From a virus: a stretch of DNA of 32,501 bases. This document shows, piece after piece, positions 1 to 5,525 of this stretch. The DNA is taken from positions 1-32,501 of the IMG/VR virus record IMGVR_UViG_3300046167_000232; one strand, given 5' to 3'. The notes under the pieces are model-generated. The model had not been told where the DNA came from and searched no databases. It worked only from the letters and a program-made list of their open reading frames with translations. How positions within the stretch are numbered: the first letter of the stretch is position 1; each line of letters opens with the position of its first letter. The position numbers and the translations under genes are program-made.

Positions 1-258
1 ACTAGCTAACATAGTACAGCCAGTTTTTAACCCCCTACCCCCTATGACAGCAATTCTACTCCTCTTTTACCTAGCCAAGATCTATCTGCACCTTGATGTC
101 ACCAGCTACCTGTACCTGTGACCTGTCTATCGGCTTGTACCCAGCCCGGTCCAGTAAATCCTTGCTCGCCTCTAGCTGAACGTACTCTGACTTAGCGCCC
201 ATGGCTAGCCTTCTCACCGTCCCAGCAGCTAGGGTAGCACTCAACCCGAACTCCTCGT
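1..258. repeat. Left copy of 258-bp terminal direct repeat
   Basis: Bases 1-258 are repeated at 32244-32501 with a single difference (C at 167, T at 32410). The difference falls in the third position of an alanine codon of the small terminase gene and is silent. A repeat of this size at both ends fits the direct terminal repeats of T7-like phages. It also fits the end overlap of a circular or circularly permuted assembly. It carries the 3' two thirds of the small terminase gene on the minus strand. Confidence 0.9.
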
Positions 259-452
259 TCATCCTCTGCATCAGATACTGCTGCACATGTGGTAGCTTCA
301 TCGTCTTGGTTGCAGTTACTCTTCCAGACTCACCAGCTACTATACCCAGCCAACTCTGCTGCCTTAGCTATCGTACACCCGTTTGCTACAATGGTGTCAA
401 CTAACGCTGTCTGTTTCGTAGTCAGCTTTCTTGTAATCGGAACATTACTCAT
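71..452 (-). CDS. terS: Terminase small subunit (TerS), interrupted by a +1 frameshift
   Basis: This is the DNA-recognition subunit of the packaging motor and the partner of TerL at 29054-30575. The first part (452-330, 40 residues) has the TerS helix-turn-helix start: LTTKQTALVDTIV, then AKAAELAGYSS. The second part (331-71) continues with ESGRVTATKTMKLPHVQQYL, the expected continuation, but in the +1 frame, because a TGA follows TGG at 332-330. Removing one base near 330-335, for example one G of the GGT on the minus strand, restores a 126-residue protein, a normal TerS length. The ATG at 301 would give only the C-terminal 76 residues and is probably not the true start. The gene is transcribed toward the left physical end, and its 3' part is copied in the right-end repeat. 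Confidence 0.75.
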
Positions 453-483
453 CCGTTCTTACCATCCTTTATCCTCATGCTTG

Positions 484-506
484 CCCCCCTCTCCCTCTCT
501 CCCCCC
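484..506 (-). other. G-rich polypurine tract upstream of TerS
   Basis: On the minus strand the tract has G runs of 6, 3 and 6 separated only by A/G bases. It lies about 30 bases upstream of the TerS start codon. G runs of this kind can form a quadruplex in DNA or in the TerS leader RNA, and the pure purine/pyrimidine asymmetry could also allow a triplex. The role is unknown, and homopolymer lengths here may be imprecise. Confidence 0.4.
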
Positions 507-539
507 AACAGGCACTATTTGGTCGGGCTATGTCAATAT

Positions 540-554
540 GTGACGTAGCGTCAC
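540..554. promoter_or_regulatory. Palindrome GTGACG-TAG-CGTCAC (operator-like site 1)
   Basis: The 6-bp arms are perfect and flank a 3-base centre. The core TGACG-N3-CGTCA recurs exactly at 4000-4012, 4659-4671 and 5634-5646. This copy lies in the divergent control region, about 90 bp from the TerS start and 350 bp from the first rightward gene, where a regulator site would be expected. As RNA it would be a 6-bp stem with a triloop. The binding protein is unknown. Confidence 0.55.
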
Positions 555-564
555 TACCTCATTT

Positions 565-580
565 AGGTATCATACTACCT
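565..580. promoter_or_regulatory. Palindrome AGGTA-N6-TACCT
   Basis: Perfect 5-bp arms (565-569 and 576-580) surround a 6-base centre. Outside them TTTA and, after two unpaired bases, TAAA extend the symmetry. It sits 10 bp after operator-like site 1 and just before a TTGACA hexamer, so a regulator-binding role is plausible. I found no second copy to support a defined motif. Confidence 0.3.
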
Positions 581-719
581 CTAAAAGCTGTTGACATGCT
601 AAACATACTATAACCAACATCGAGTGTAAGTATCGCTAATTCAGATACGCATTACGTCGTTCTCCTTGTCAATTCACCCAACCTCTTGCCTTGCCCTGCG
701 TGACAAGCTCCACAAAACA

Positions 720-884
720 TTCGCAACTACTTTCTATTTGTAGCTCATATCTCTGTGTGTGTGGGCTCTTCCTTGCCTAGTCCAACCTGCGCCTGTTGGA
801 GAAAGCAGTTGCGAACGTCATGCCCCGGCAAGCCGGGATTTGTGGGCATGTCTCTGGGTCTGCATCAAGAGGGTTGGCCTCTTG
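720..884 (+). promoter_or_regulatory. Structured 5' leader of the rightward operon
   Basis: Several inverted repeats follow one another before the first rightward gene. TTCGCAACT (720-728) pairs with AGTTGCGAA (807-815) and encloses TCCAAC/GTTGGA (781-786 and 795-800). CATGCCC (819-825) pairs with GGGCATG (844-850) and overlaps CCCGGC-AA-GCCGGG (824-837). CAAGAGG (866-872) pairs with CCTCTTG (878-884) directly before the AGGAGAAC ribosome binding site at 891-898. There is no T-run, so these are not ordinary terminators. The region could be a regulatory leader or a small structured RNA. It matches no RNA family I can name. Confidence 0.45.
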
Positions 885-903
885 ACTAACAGGAGAACTA
901 GAA

Positions 904-1320
904 ATGACTAAGGTATCTAAATTAGCTCAACTTAAACTAGAAGTTATCAACTATCATACTACAGATAAGCCATCAGCTGACGGCCCAATCATCAACGATA
1001 AATTCCTCATCGGCTTAGGACGTGATGCTTGCTACACATCAAACAACAGCCTCACCTTCAAGAAGAAACAGATTGCTGATTCACTCGCTGAATACGACAT
1101 CGCTGTAGATGAGAAGAATACATACGCTATGGAGCGGACAGAACGCTGGATCAACACGCTCCTCCCTGAGCTTGAAGAGCTTCAAGTCCGTCACAACGCA
1201 GACTGTGAAGTCTTCGCTGCACTGACAGGCGGTGAGGTCTGGACTCCAAACAAGCGCCCCGCACCTAACAAAGCTGCCAAGCCAGCTAACTTCAGCAAGC
1301 TCAGAGAGCAGGTGGCGTAA
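904..1320 (+). CDS. Hypothetical protein, first gene of the rightward operon
   Basis: This is a 138-residue soluble protein of unknown function. The start follows a good Shine-Dalgarno (AGGAGAAC, 891-898). The protein is mostly predicted helical, with charged segments around ERTERWINTLLPELEELQ, and ends in a Pro/Lys/Ala-rich tail. There is no signal peptide, no membrane segment and no catalytic motif I recognise. Its place directly behind the long structured leader and ahead of the recombination genes suggests that it is made early, perhaps in large amount. Early phage proteins in this position often act on the host, but that is inference from position only. Confidence 0.75.
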   Translation: MTKVSKLAQLKLEVINYHTTDKPSADGPIINDKFLIGLGRDACYTSNNSLTFKKKQIADSLAEYDIAVDEKNTYAMERTERWINTLLPELEELQVRHNADCEVFAALTGGEVWTPNKRPAPNKAAKPANFSKLREQVA

Positions 1321-1330
1321 GTCACCCCTC

Positions 1331-1352
1331 GAGGGGAGCTTCGGCTCCTCTC
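1331..1352 (+). other. Stem-loop with UUCG tetraloop after the first gene
   Basis: GAGGGGAGC pairs with GCTCCTCTC (one G-U pair) around a TTCG loop, a very stable C(UUCG)G hairpin. The overlapping CCCCTCGAGGGG is itself a perfect palindrome and offers an alternative fold. A T-run is absent. What follows is a 9-bp period repeat (CAACTCTAT, about 2.6 copies, 1353-1376). It may act as an mRNA 3'-end stabiliser or weak attenuator. Confidence 0.45.
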
Positions 1353-1386
1353 AACTCTATCAACTCTATCAACTAGGAGAAACGTC

Positions 1387-1474
1387 ATGGGCGATACGTG
1401 AAGACAAGCTAATCTTTGGACTATACATCGTAGTTCTTTTCGTAGTCACGCTCGGCATAGTATTCATGCCGTGA
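1387..1474 (+). CDS. Small single-pass membrane protein, frameshifted at its second codon
   Basis: A ribosome binding site (AGGAGA) lies 7 bases before ATG at 1387, but the frame read from this ATG stops after four codons. Dropping one G of the GGG at 1389-1391 gives a 28-residue protein, MAIREDK followed by one strongly hydrophobic segment (LIFGLYIVVLFVVTLGIVFM), ending at the TGA at 1472-1474. The hydrophobic stretch is read in a frame that is open well upstream but has no other sensible start. A single-base insertion error is therefore likely. Function is unknown. Small early membrane peptides in phages can affect the host envelope, but nothing here shows that. Confidence 0.45.
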
Positions 1475-1485
1475 CGTGGCGTAAC
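1471..1485. promoter_or_regulatory. Imperfect copy of the GTGACG-N3-CGTCAC palindrome
   Basis: GTGACG-TGG-CGTAAC differs from the perfect palindrome by one base in the right arm. It overlaps the stop codon of the preceding small membrane protein and lies about 50 bp upstream of the TATAAT box at 1532-1537, in a normal position for a regulator site. Being one mismatch away, it is supporting evidence only. Confidence 0.3.
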
Positions 1486-1510
1486 CTTGGGGGTTTTGCC
1501 ACCCCCACAC

Positions 1511-1537
1511 CTTACAAAAAGCGTCCGACCATATAAT
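1511..1537 (+). promoter_or_regulatory. Candidate sigma-70 promoter before the DUF932 operon
   Basis: A perfect TATAAT box lies at 1532-1537 in an intergenic stretch. CTTACA (1511-1516) matches four of six bases of TTGACA but with only 15 bases between, which is short. A start near 1544 would give a leader of about 36 bases before the gene at 1580. A GGGGG/CCCCC inverted repeat lies just upstream (about 1490-1507). Confidence 0.4.
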
Positions 1538-1579
1538 GTAATGGTTAAAGTTTAAATAAACTTCTGAAGGAGAACATGA

Positions 1580-1774
1580 ATGGAAATTGCTGCACACCGC
1601 GTCAATAACATCAGGGTTAAAGAAACAATCCATGACACATTTGTTGTCAAAGACATCAGCTTATTTGATGGCAACGGTAATGAATTAAAAATCAAACTGT
1701 TTGGTCAGAACCGGACAGCACTCAACTTTATTTACGAAGACATACTTGATGCAAGGGAGAACGAGTTATGCTAG
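1580..1774 (+). CDS. Hypothetical 64-residue protein upstream of the DUF932 gene
   Basis: This small soluble protein reads like one compact beta-rich domain (ETIHDTFVVKDISLFD, then ELKIKLFG). The ATG at 1580 is 7 bases behind AAGGAG. An out-of-frame ATG at 1576 closes after ten codons and is not used. The 3' end overlaps the next gene by 7 bases, so the two are probably translated together. No family is recognised. Confidence 0.7.
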   Translation: MEIAAHRVNNIRVKETIHDTFVVKDISLFDGNGNELKIKLFGQNRTALNFIYEDILDARENELC

Positions 1775-2616
1775 ACTTTCAATCCAACAGCTACAACTTT
1801 CCGGTTGAAGAGCAGCCTGTCTTTACTCAAGACGGTGAATTAATTCCAGATCATAAGTGTATCGTGCGCACTGACACAGGCAAAACGCTTGGCTTGCACG
1901 GCAGTAGATACAAGATGATACCACATGAAGATGTGGTTGAATCAATCGTTGACGGAGTTAAAGCAAGCAATCTTACTAGTGACTATGAGATCAGCGTTAA
2001 CGTAGCTGAAGATGGCCGTAAGCTAAGAGGTGAGATAATCTTTCCTGATCTAGTGCAAGAGCCAGTAGTCGGTGACTACACACAGTTCCGCGTCAGCTTC
2101 TTTAATAGCTACGATGGATCATGGCCCTTCTCTCAGCAAGCCAATGGTCTCAGGTTGTTTTGCTTGAACGGATGCACCACACCAGATGCTATTGCACGAT
2201 CACGCTTCAAGCACACAGCATCAGTCAACGTGGATGGTAGCGCAGCTAAGATTATAGGCGGGGCCGAACACTTCATGAGTCGCAGTAAAGAATGGCAGTC
2301 ATGGATGCAGACACGATTGAACAACGATCAAGTCGAACAGTTCTTTCGCTCAACCATATGCAAGGTAGTTACTAAACAAAAACAAATGGTTAAGACTAAC
2401 GAGAAGCAACTTGAGAATCTTATCTCTGGTTGGGATCGTGAGAAAGCAGATCTCGGTTGGAACAAATGGGCATTGTACAATTGCCTGACTCATTGGGCCA
2501 CGCATACTGATGACCTCAAGTCACCAGAGGTAGCCCGATACAATCGAGAGATTGCAATCAGCAATGCAATGAATCATCAACTGTTCACTTCGATGGTAGG
2601 TGAGAACGTAATCTAA
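1768..2616 (+). CDS. DUF932 family protein
   Basis: This 282-residue protein has features of the DUF932 (phage/plasmid-like) family: the early GLHGSRYKMIPHEDVVESI segment, the middle VGDYTQFRVSFFNSYDGS followed by LRLFCLNGCTTPD, and a helical C-terminal half. Proteins of this family are common beside recombination and replication genes in phages and plasmids. Their biochemical role is not established. The ribosome binding site (AGGGAG) lies inside the upstream gene, which overlaps by 7 bases. No catalytic motif is obvious. Confidence 0.8.
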   Translation: MLDFQSNSYNFPVEEQPVFTQDGELIPDHKCIVRTDTGKTLGLHGSRYKMIPHEDVVESIVDGVKASNLTSDYEISVNVAEDGRKLRGEIIFPDLVQEPVVGDYTQFRVSFFNSYDGSWPFSQQANGLRLFCLNGCTTPDAIARSRFKHTASVNVDGSAAKIIGGAEHFMSRSKEWQSWMQTRLNNDQVEQFFRSTICKVVTKQKQMVKTNEKQLENLISGWDREKADLGWNKWALYNCLTHWATHTDDLKSPEVARYNREIAISNAMNHQLFTSMVGENVI

Positions 2617-2626
2617 GGAGAGTGCT

Positions 2627-2830
2627 ATGCGCATGTCACGACAACACTATCAATTCTTAGCTGATAAACTTGGGCCACTTGTACCGTGGCCCACTCACCT
2701 TCATAGTATTGCTGATGAACTCGAGGCAACTAACCCAAAGTTTAACCGCGATAAGTTTATCAAACGTGGAACAGAAGCATGGGAAAAGAACTATGCTTCA
2801 CCAGTTATAGACGATGAGGTGCCGTACTAA
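2627..2830 (+). CDS. Hypothetical small protein with conserved WPTH segment
   Basis: A 67-residue acidic/aromatic protein with LVPWPTHLHSIADELEATNP and FNRDKFIKRGTEAWE, a pattern I associate with small conserved phage proteins of unknown role next to DUF932 genes. The AAGGAGAG ribosome binding site precedes ATG 2627. A second in-frame ATG two codons later is possible. Its stop overlaps the start of the next gene (TAATG), indicating translational coupling. Confidence 0.7.
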   Translation: MRMSRQHYQFLADKLGPLVPWPTHLHSIADELEATNPKFNRDKFIKRGTEAWEKNYASPVIDDEVPY

Positions 2831-3016
2831 TGAAAGTATTAAGAACAACAGTAGCATGTAAAGAATGCACAGGAGATGGGTTCATCGAGGTTGAGAGTAT
2901 GCCAATGAGAACCTCATACAATGATGCACCCTGAACCATATTGTGAGTCAGAACCTTGTGAAAATTGTAACGGCTCTGGTGAAATACAAATGGATGATGT
3001 TGACTTTGAGGATTAA
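2830..3016 (+). CDS. CxxC zinc-finger-like protein, interrupted by a +1 frameshift
   Basis: The first frame (2830-2934) gives CKECTGDG, half of a DnaJ-type CxxCxGxG zinc finger, then stops. The second (2921-3016) supplies the other half, CENCNGSG, and an acidic C-terminus. Dropping one A of the AA near 2920-2921 joins them into a 61-residue protein with a CxxC pair at each end of about 40 residues. This is a common design for small zinc-binding phage proteins. The start overlaps the preceding stop (TAATG). The role is unknown; zinc binding is inferred from the four cysteines. Confidence 0.6.
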
Positions 3017-3035
3017 CATGCTGCATTAGTGCAAT

Positions 3036-3320
3036 ATGAAATCGTATCTTCAAATACTAAATAAACAAGCTAAGGATGCTAACGTGTCCTTGCTTAGAGC
3101 GTTTAGTCGGGCAATGATTCCGACTTCAACATACTACAGAACAATCAAAGGCACGACTGAGATACGGTATGATACTGCGTTAAAGGTACACCATGCCATC
3201 GAACAAGTTCGTCAGATACAACAAGCCGTTGAAGATACCAAAGGATTACGGTCCAATGGTAAGCCAGTTAATAGACGCTCGATCAAAGCGAGAGTTAAGT
3301 CAAGAGGAACTAGCGCATAA
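3036..3320 (+). CDS. Helix-turn-helix (Cro/XRE-like) DNA-binding protein
   Basis: The N-terminal 55 residues look like a repressor-type helix-turn-helix: NVSLLRAFSRAMIPTSTYYR, then a domain ending in the helix DTALKVHHAIEQ. After about residue 65 the protein becomes basic (NRRSIKARVKSRG). That stretch overlaps the next gene in another frame, so the C-terminus as read here may be wrong if a base is missing. No strong ribosome binding site precedes the start. It is a plausible regulator of the early arm, possibly acting on the TGACG-N3-CGTCA sites, but that link is a guess. Confidence 0.6.
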   Translation: MKSYLQILNKQAKDANVSLLRAFSRAMIPTSTYYRTIKGTTEIRYDTALKVHHAIEQVRQIQQAVEDTKGLRSNGKPVNRRSIKARVKSRGTSA

Positions 3321-3441
3321 GATAGGATGCACCTCCTCATTGATTCACAAGTGGGAAACACACAAACGAATACCTTCTGGGTTTATGTTAATGTGTTGGC
3401 TGGATGCTTTAAGCTATGACATCACGGTCACAGAAAGGTAA
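3193..3441 (+). CDS. XRE-family helix-turn-helix regulator
   Basis: A near-consensus XRE domain is visible: LSQEELAHKIGCTSSLIHKW, followed by the usual E-x-x-x-R-x-P loop and a final helix. The domain is complete if translation starts at the internal ATG at 3256. The upstream ATG at 3193 adds 21 residues. It overlaps the preceding helix-turn-helix gene by 65 to 128 bases in a different frame and overlaps the next gene by 26 bases. It is one of several candidate transcription regulators in the early arm. The frame is secure because of the motif; the start is not. Confidence 0.65.
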   Translation: MPSNKFVRYNKPLKIPKDYGPMVSQLIDARSKRELSQEELAHKIGCTSSLIHKWETHKRIPSGFMLMCWLDALSYDITVTER

Positions 3442-3691
3442 AGCACACATCTGTGCAAGCTGTAAGATAGCAACTCACTTCTATGTTGCCATACTCAAAA
3501 CACACAGCGGACGTTCAACAGAAAAGCACTGGTTCATTTGCATGAGCTGTTACGTCAACGACAAATGGCAAGAACCAACGTCGAAAACAAAACCAAACAA
3601 AAAGATAATTAAAAAACCTAGCGTCAAGCTAAAGGCTGGCGCGTGGGAAGACAGCATCCAAGCAAACGTAAAGCCATCAACCGATTGGTAA
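3416..3691 (+). CDS. Hypothetical protein with two CxxC pairs
   Basis: This 91-residue protein has CASCKIATHF near the N-terminus and CMSCYVND about 30 residues later. The two CxxC knuckles could bind one zinc ion. The C-terminal third is lysine-rich (KTKPNKKIIKKPSVKLK), which suggests nucleic-acid contact. It starts inside the 3' end of the XRE gene with no clear ribosome binding site, so translation is probably coupled. Function is unknown. Confidence 0.6.
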   Translation: MTSRSQKGKAHICASCKIATHFYVAILKTHSGRSTEKHWFICMSCYVNDKWQEPTSKTKPNKKIIKKPSVKLKAGAWEDSIQANVKPSTDW

Positions 3692-3701
3692 GGAGATTGA
3701 C

Positions 3702-4172
3702 ATGCTCATCTATGGAATCGACCCCGGATTTACAGGAGCTGTCAGCATATATGACACAGAACTAGACAGCTTAATCATTCACGATATTCCTGTAGTTAAA
3801 TCCCCAAAGGGTAAGACGCTTATCAACTTGCCTGAGTTACTTTCAATCTTAAACAACACAGAAAATCAACCATCCCTCGCAGCCATTGAGCTTGTAAATG
3901 CCATGCCTAATCAAGGTGTTAGCAGTACATTCAGGTTTGGTCAGGGCTTTGGTCAACTGCAAATGGGGATCGTGGCATCAAAGCTACCCATAGAATATGT
4001 GACGCCACGTCAGTGGAAGAAATACTTTGACCTTACGAGAGACAAAGGTGAGAGTAGAAGACTAGCGAAGCTCTGCTTCCCTAACCACGCACACTATTTC
4101 AAACGAGTCAAAGATGATGGCCGAGCAGAAGCCGCACTCATTGGATTGTATGCAAAAGAAAACTTAATCTAA
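3702..4172 (+). CDS. RuvC-like Holliday junction resolvase
   Basis: This 156-residue protein has the RNase H-fold features of RuvC: GIDPGFTGAVSIYD with D7 in the first strand, AAIELVN with E63 in the third strand, the TFRFGQGFGQLQMG loop, and a C-terminal KDDGRAEAALIG with D138/D139 and E143 as candidate last acidic ligands. It would cut four-way or branched DNA, which fits the neighbouring exonuclease and annealing protein and the need to resolve concatemers before packaging. A good AAGGAG site precedes the start. A perfect copy of the TGACG-N3-CGTCA palindrome lies inside the gene (4000-4012). Confidence 0.85.
   Translation: MLIYGIDPGFTGAVSIYDTELDSLIIHDIPVVKSPKGKTLINLPELLSILNNTENQPSLAAIELVNAMPNQGVSSTFRFGQGFGQLQMGIVASKLPIEYVTPRQWKKYFDLTRDKGESRRLAKLCFPNHAHYFKRVKDDGRAEAALIGLYAKENLI
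3999..4013. promoter_or_regulatory. TGACG-CCA-CGTCA palindrome (site 2), inside the resolvase gene
   Basis: The 13-bp core at 4000-4012 is a perfect copy of the motif. The outer base pair (G...G) is not symmetric here. Its position in a coding region argues against a simple promoter operator and leaves open a role in replication, recombination or mRNA structure. Confidence 0.45.
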
Positions 4173-4182
4173 GGAGAACAAC

Positions 4183-4398
4183 ATGACTGTTACACAGAAA
4201 AATGAAATCAAATCTCATCTCAAGATGGGCTTTCGAATCACAGCAGTTGATGCACTAGATAAATTCGGATGCTTTAGACTAGCAGCACGAATCAAAGAAA
4301 TTAAAGACGAGGGTATGGAAGTTGACAAAGTGATGGTCAAAACCATTAACGGTACTCATGTCGCACAGTATTATAATCCATCAAAGGTACGCACATGA
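4183..4398 (+). CDS. Helix-turn-helix domain protein (HTH_39-like)
   Basis: This 71-residue protein has the layout of the small phage winged-helix family seen as HTH_39: IKSHLKMGFRITAVDALDKF, then CFRLAARIKEIKDEG, then a short strand pair ending HVAQYYNP. Such proteins are often small DNA-binding regulators. It has an AAGGAGAACAAC site and overlaps the next gene by 4 bases (ATGA). Confidence 0.75.
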   Translation: MTVTQKNEIKSHLKMGFRITAVDALDKFGCFRLAARIKEIKDEGMEVDKVMVKTINGTHVAQYYNPSKVRT

Positions 4399-4661
4399 CA
4401 TACAAAACAACCAAGCTCAGTGATGCAGCACGCCCTTCTATATGGGACGCACATGTCTCAAAGGCAGCAAGCTCTCCTGTTATGGCCCGTGAGTACAAGA
4501 AGTCTGGCTATGTCTTAGACAGTGATAAGATTATGGCGCAGCGTATCCGCAATGGTGAGGCTATCGGTGAGCCATACCTTAAAGGTGAAACTAAGAAGCG
4601 CCTCAAGAAATTCCAGAACCTCTCAGAAGAGCACTTCGAAAAGTACGGAAAGTACGAGTGA
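4395..4661 (+). CDS. Hypothetical 88-residue basic protein
   Basis: A soluble, lysine-rich protein with no motif I recognise. Its start overlaps the stop of the helix-turn-helix gene (ATGA), so the two are probably co-translated. The segment YVLDSDKIMAQRIRNGEAI and a basic helix (KGETKKRLKKFQ) suggest a small nucleic-acid-associated or adaptor protein, but this is weak. Its stop codon TGA is built into palindrome site 3. Confidence 0.65.
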   Translation: MTYKTTKLSDAARPSIWDAHVSKAASSPVMAREYKKSGYVLDSDKIMAQRIRNGEAIGEPYLKGETKKRLKKFQNLSEEHFEKYGKYE

Positions 4662-4672
4662 CGTAACGTCAC
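4658..4672. promoter_or_regulatory. Palindrome GTGACG-TAA-CGTCAC (site 3), upstream of the exonuclease
   Basis: A perfect 15-bp copy with the same outer pair as the site at 540-554. It begins at the stop codon of the preceding gene and lies about 60 bp upstream of the exonuclease start, a natural place for an operator or for an RNA hairpin between cistrons. Confidence 0.55.
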
Positions 4673-4677
4673 TTCGT

Positions 4678-4710
4678 ATTGCCTAAGCTGCACATAAGCA
4701 GTAGGCTAAT
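4678..4710 (+). other. Intercistronic stem-loop before the exonuclease gene
   Basis: ATTGCCTA (4678-4685) pairs with TAGGC-T-AAT (4702-4710, one bulge), then CTGC (4688-4691) pairs with GCAG (4698-4701) around the loop ACATAA. There is no T-run. It ends about 12 bases before AAGGAG, so it may tune translation or mRNA stability of the exonuclease gene. Confidence 0.4.
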
Positions 4711-4733
4711 AACTGATAACAAAGGAGAACAAC

Positions 4734-5525
4734 ATGGAACGCAAAGGTTTCATAGGTGGTTCCGACTGCGTAAAGATAATGCAGGGGAACTGGCTAGAGT
4801 TATGGCAGATCAAGACAGGTCGAGTTGAGCCTGAAGATTTGTCTCGCAATCTTGCAGTGCAGATGGGCATACAGACTGAAGAGTTTAATTTGCTTTGGTT
4901 TGCCAATGAGTATGACTGCACTCTTACTGACTTCCAGAAAACATTCGAAGAAAAGATTGGATCAGTACCAGTTAAGGGTACGGTTGACGCTATGGTCGGG
5001 GATTCTATTGAGGACTCTATCGTAGAAGCCAAGCACACCAACTCATACAATACTTTGGATAAAGTAATTGAGTATTACATGCCGCAAGTGCAGCTATACA
5101 TTCATCTAGCAAAAGCTGAAGGCGCTCATATGTCTGTTATCTTTGGCAATAATAAGTGGGAGTCAGCTCATGTCAGACGCAACGAAGAGTATTTCAATTC
5201 TATGTGGGCAGTGGTGTCAGACTTCTGGGGTTACGTTCTTCGCGATGAAGAGCCAGTTGGTAATGACCAGCCGATACAACTTAGCATTGACAAGGTGTCG
5301 GTGGACAACATGGTCAAGCGTGACGCCACGCAAGACAACCAATTCAATGACGCAGCCTACACTTACGTTACTCTAGAAGCAGATGCCAAAGCGTTTGAGT
5401 CAGCCAAAAAACAAATCAAAGAAATGGTTGGTGACAATGAGCGTGAAGTTTACTGCGATCACTTAACTGCAAAGCGCGACAAGCGTGGAGCAATTCGTAT
5501 TACAAGGAGAACAACCAATGACTGA
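4734..5525 (+). CDS. YqaJ-type (lambda exonuclease-like) viral recombinase nuclease
   Basis: This 263-residue protein has the PD-(D/E)xK nuclease layout of the YqaJ family. GGSDCVKIMQG is near the start, followed by a helix with MGIQTEEFNLLWF (E49/E50), then GTVDAMV with D85, then IVEAKHT with E98 and K100 as the catalytic E-x-K. The following segment YMPQVQLYIHLAK carries the usual glutamine helix. Such enzymes resect double-strand ends 5' to 3' and hand the single strand to an annealing protein, here the ERF gene that overlaps by 8 bases. The AAGGAGAACAAC site is strong. A palindrome and a stem-loop lie just upstream. Confidence 0.88.
   Translation: MERKGFIGGSDCVKIMQGNWLELWQIKTGRVEPEDLSRNLAVQMGIQTEEFNLLWFANEYDCTLTDFQKTFEEKIGSVPVKGTVDAMVGDSIEDSIVEAKHTNSYNTLDKVIEYYMPQVQLYIHLAKAEGAHMSVIFGNNKWESAHVRRNEEYFNSMWAVVSDFWGYVLRDEEPVGNDQPIQLSIDKVSVDNMVKRDATQDNQFNDAAYTYVTLEADAKAFESAKKQIKEMVGDNEREVYCDHLTAKRDKRGAIRITRRTTND

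Larger units (their letters stand above)
453..903. promoter_or_regulatory. Divergent control region between the two transcription arms
   Basis: No gene is supported in these 451 bases. They separate the leftward late operon, headed by TerS at 452, from the rightward early operon that starts at 904. Visible in it are a C-rich tract (484-506), a GTGACG-CGTCAC palindrome (540-554), an AGGTA-N6-TACCT palindrome (565-580), a TTGACA hexamer at 591-596 with TATAAC at 609-614 (spacing too short for a good sigma-70 promoter), and a run of stem-loops from 720 to 884. This is the natural place for promoters of both arms and perhaps a replication origin, but that is inferred from layout only. Confidence 0.5.

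Noticed and set aside
330-335. Programmed +1 frameshift in TerS at TGG-TGA
   Set aside because: Possible in principle, but the same kind of single-base disruption occurs in many unrelated genes here, so sequence error is the simpler explanation.
591-614. TTGACA followed by TATAAC as a sigma-70 promoter
   Set aside because: Only 12 bases separate the two boxes. No alternative -10 box sits at 16-18 bases, so it is mentioned only as part of the control region.
1490-1507. Terminator from the GGGGG/CCCCC inverted repeat
   Set aside because: No T-run follows on either strand; only a weak 6-bp stem with an 8-base loop.
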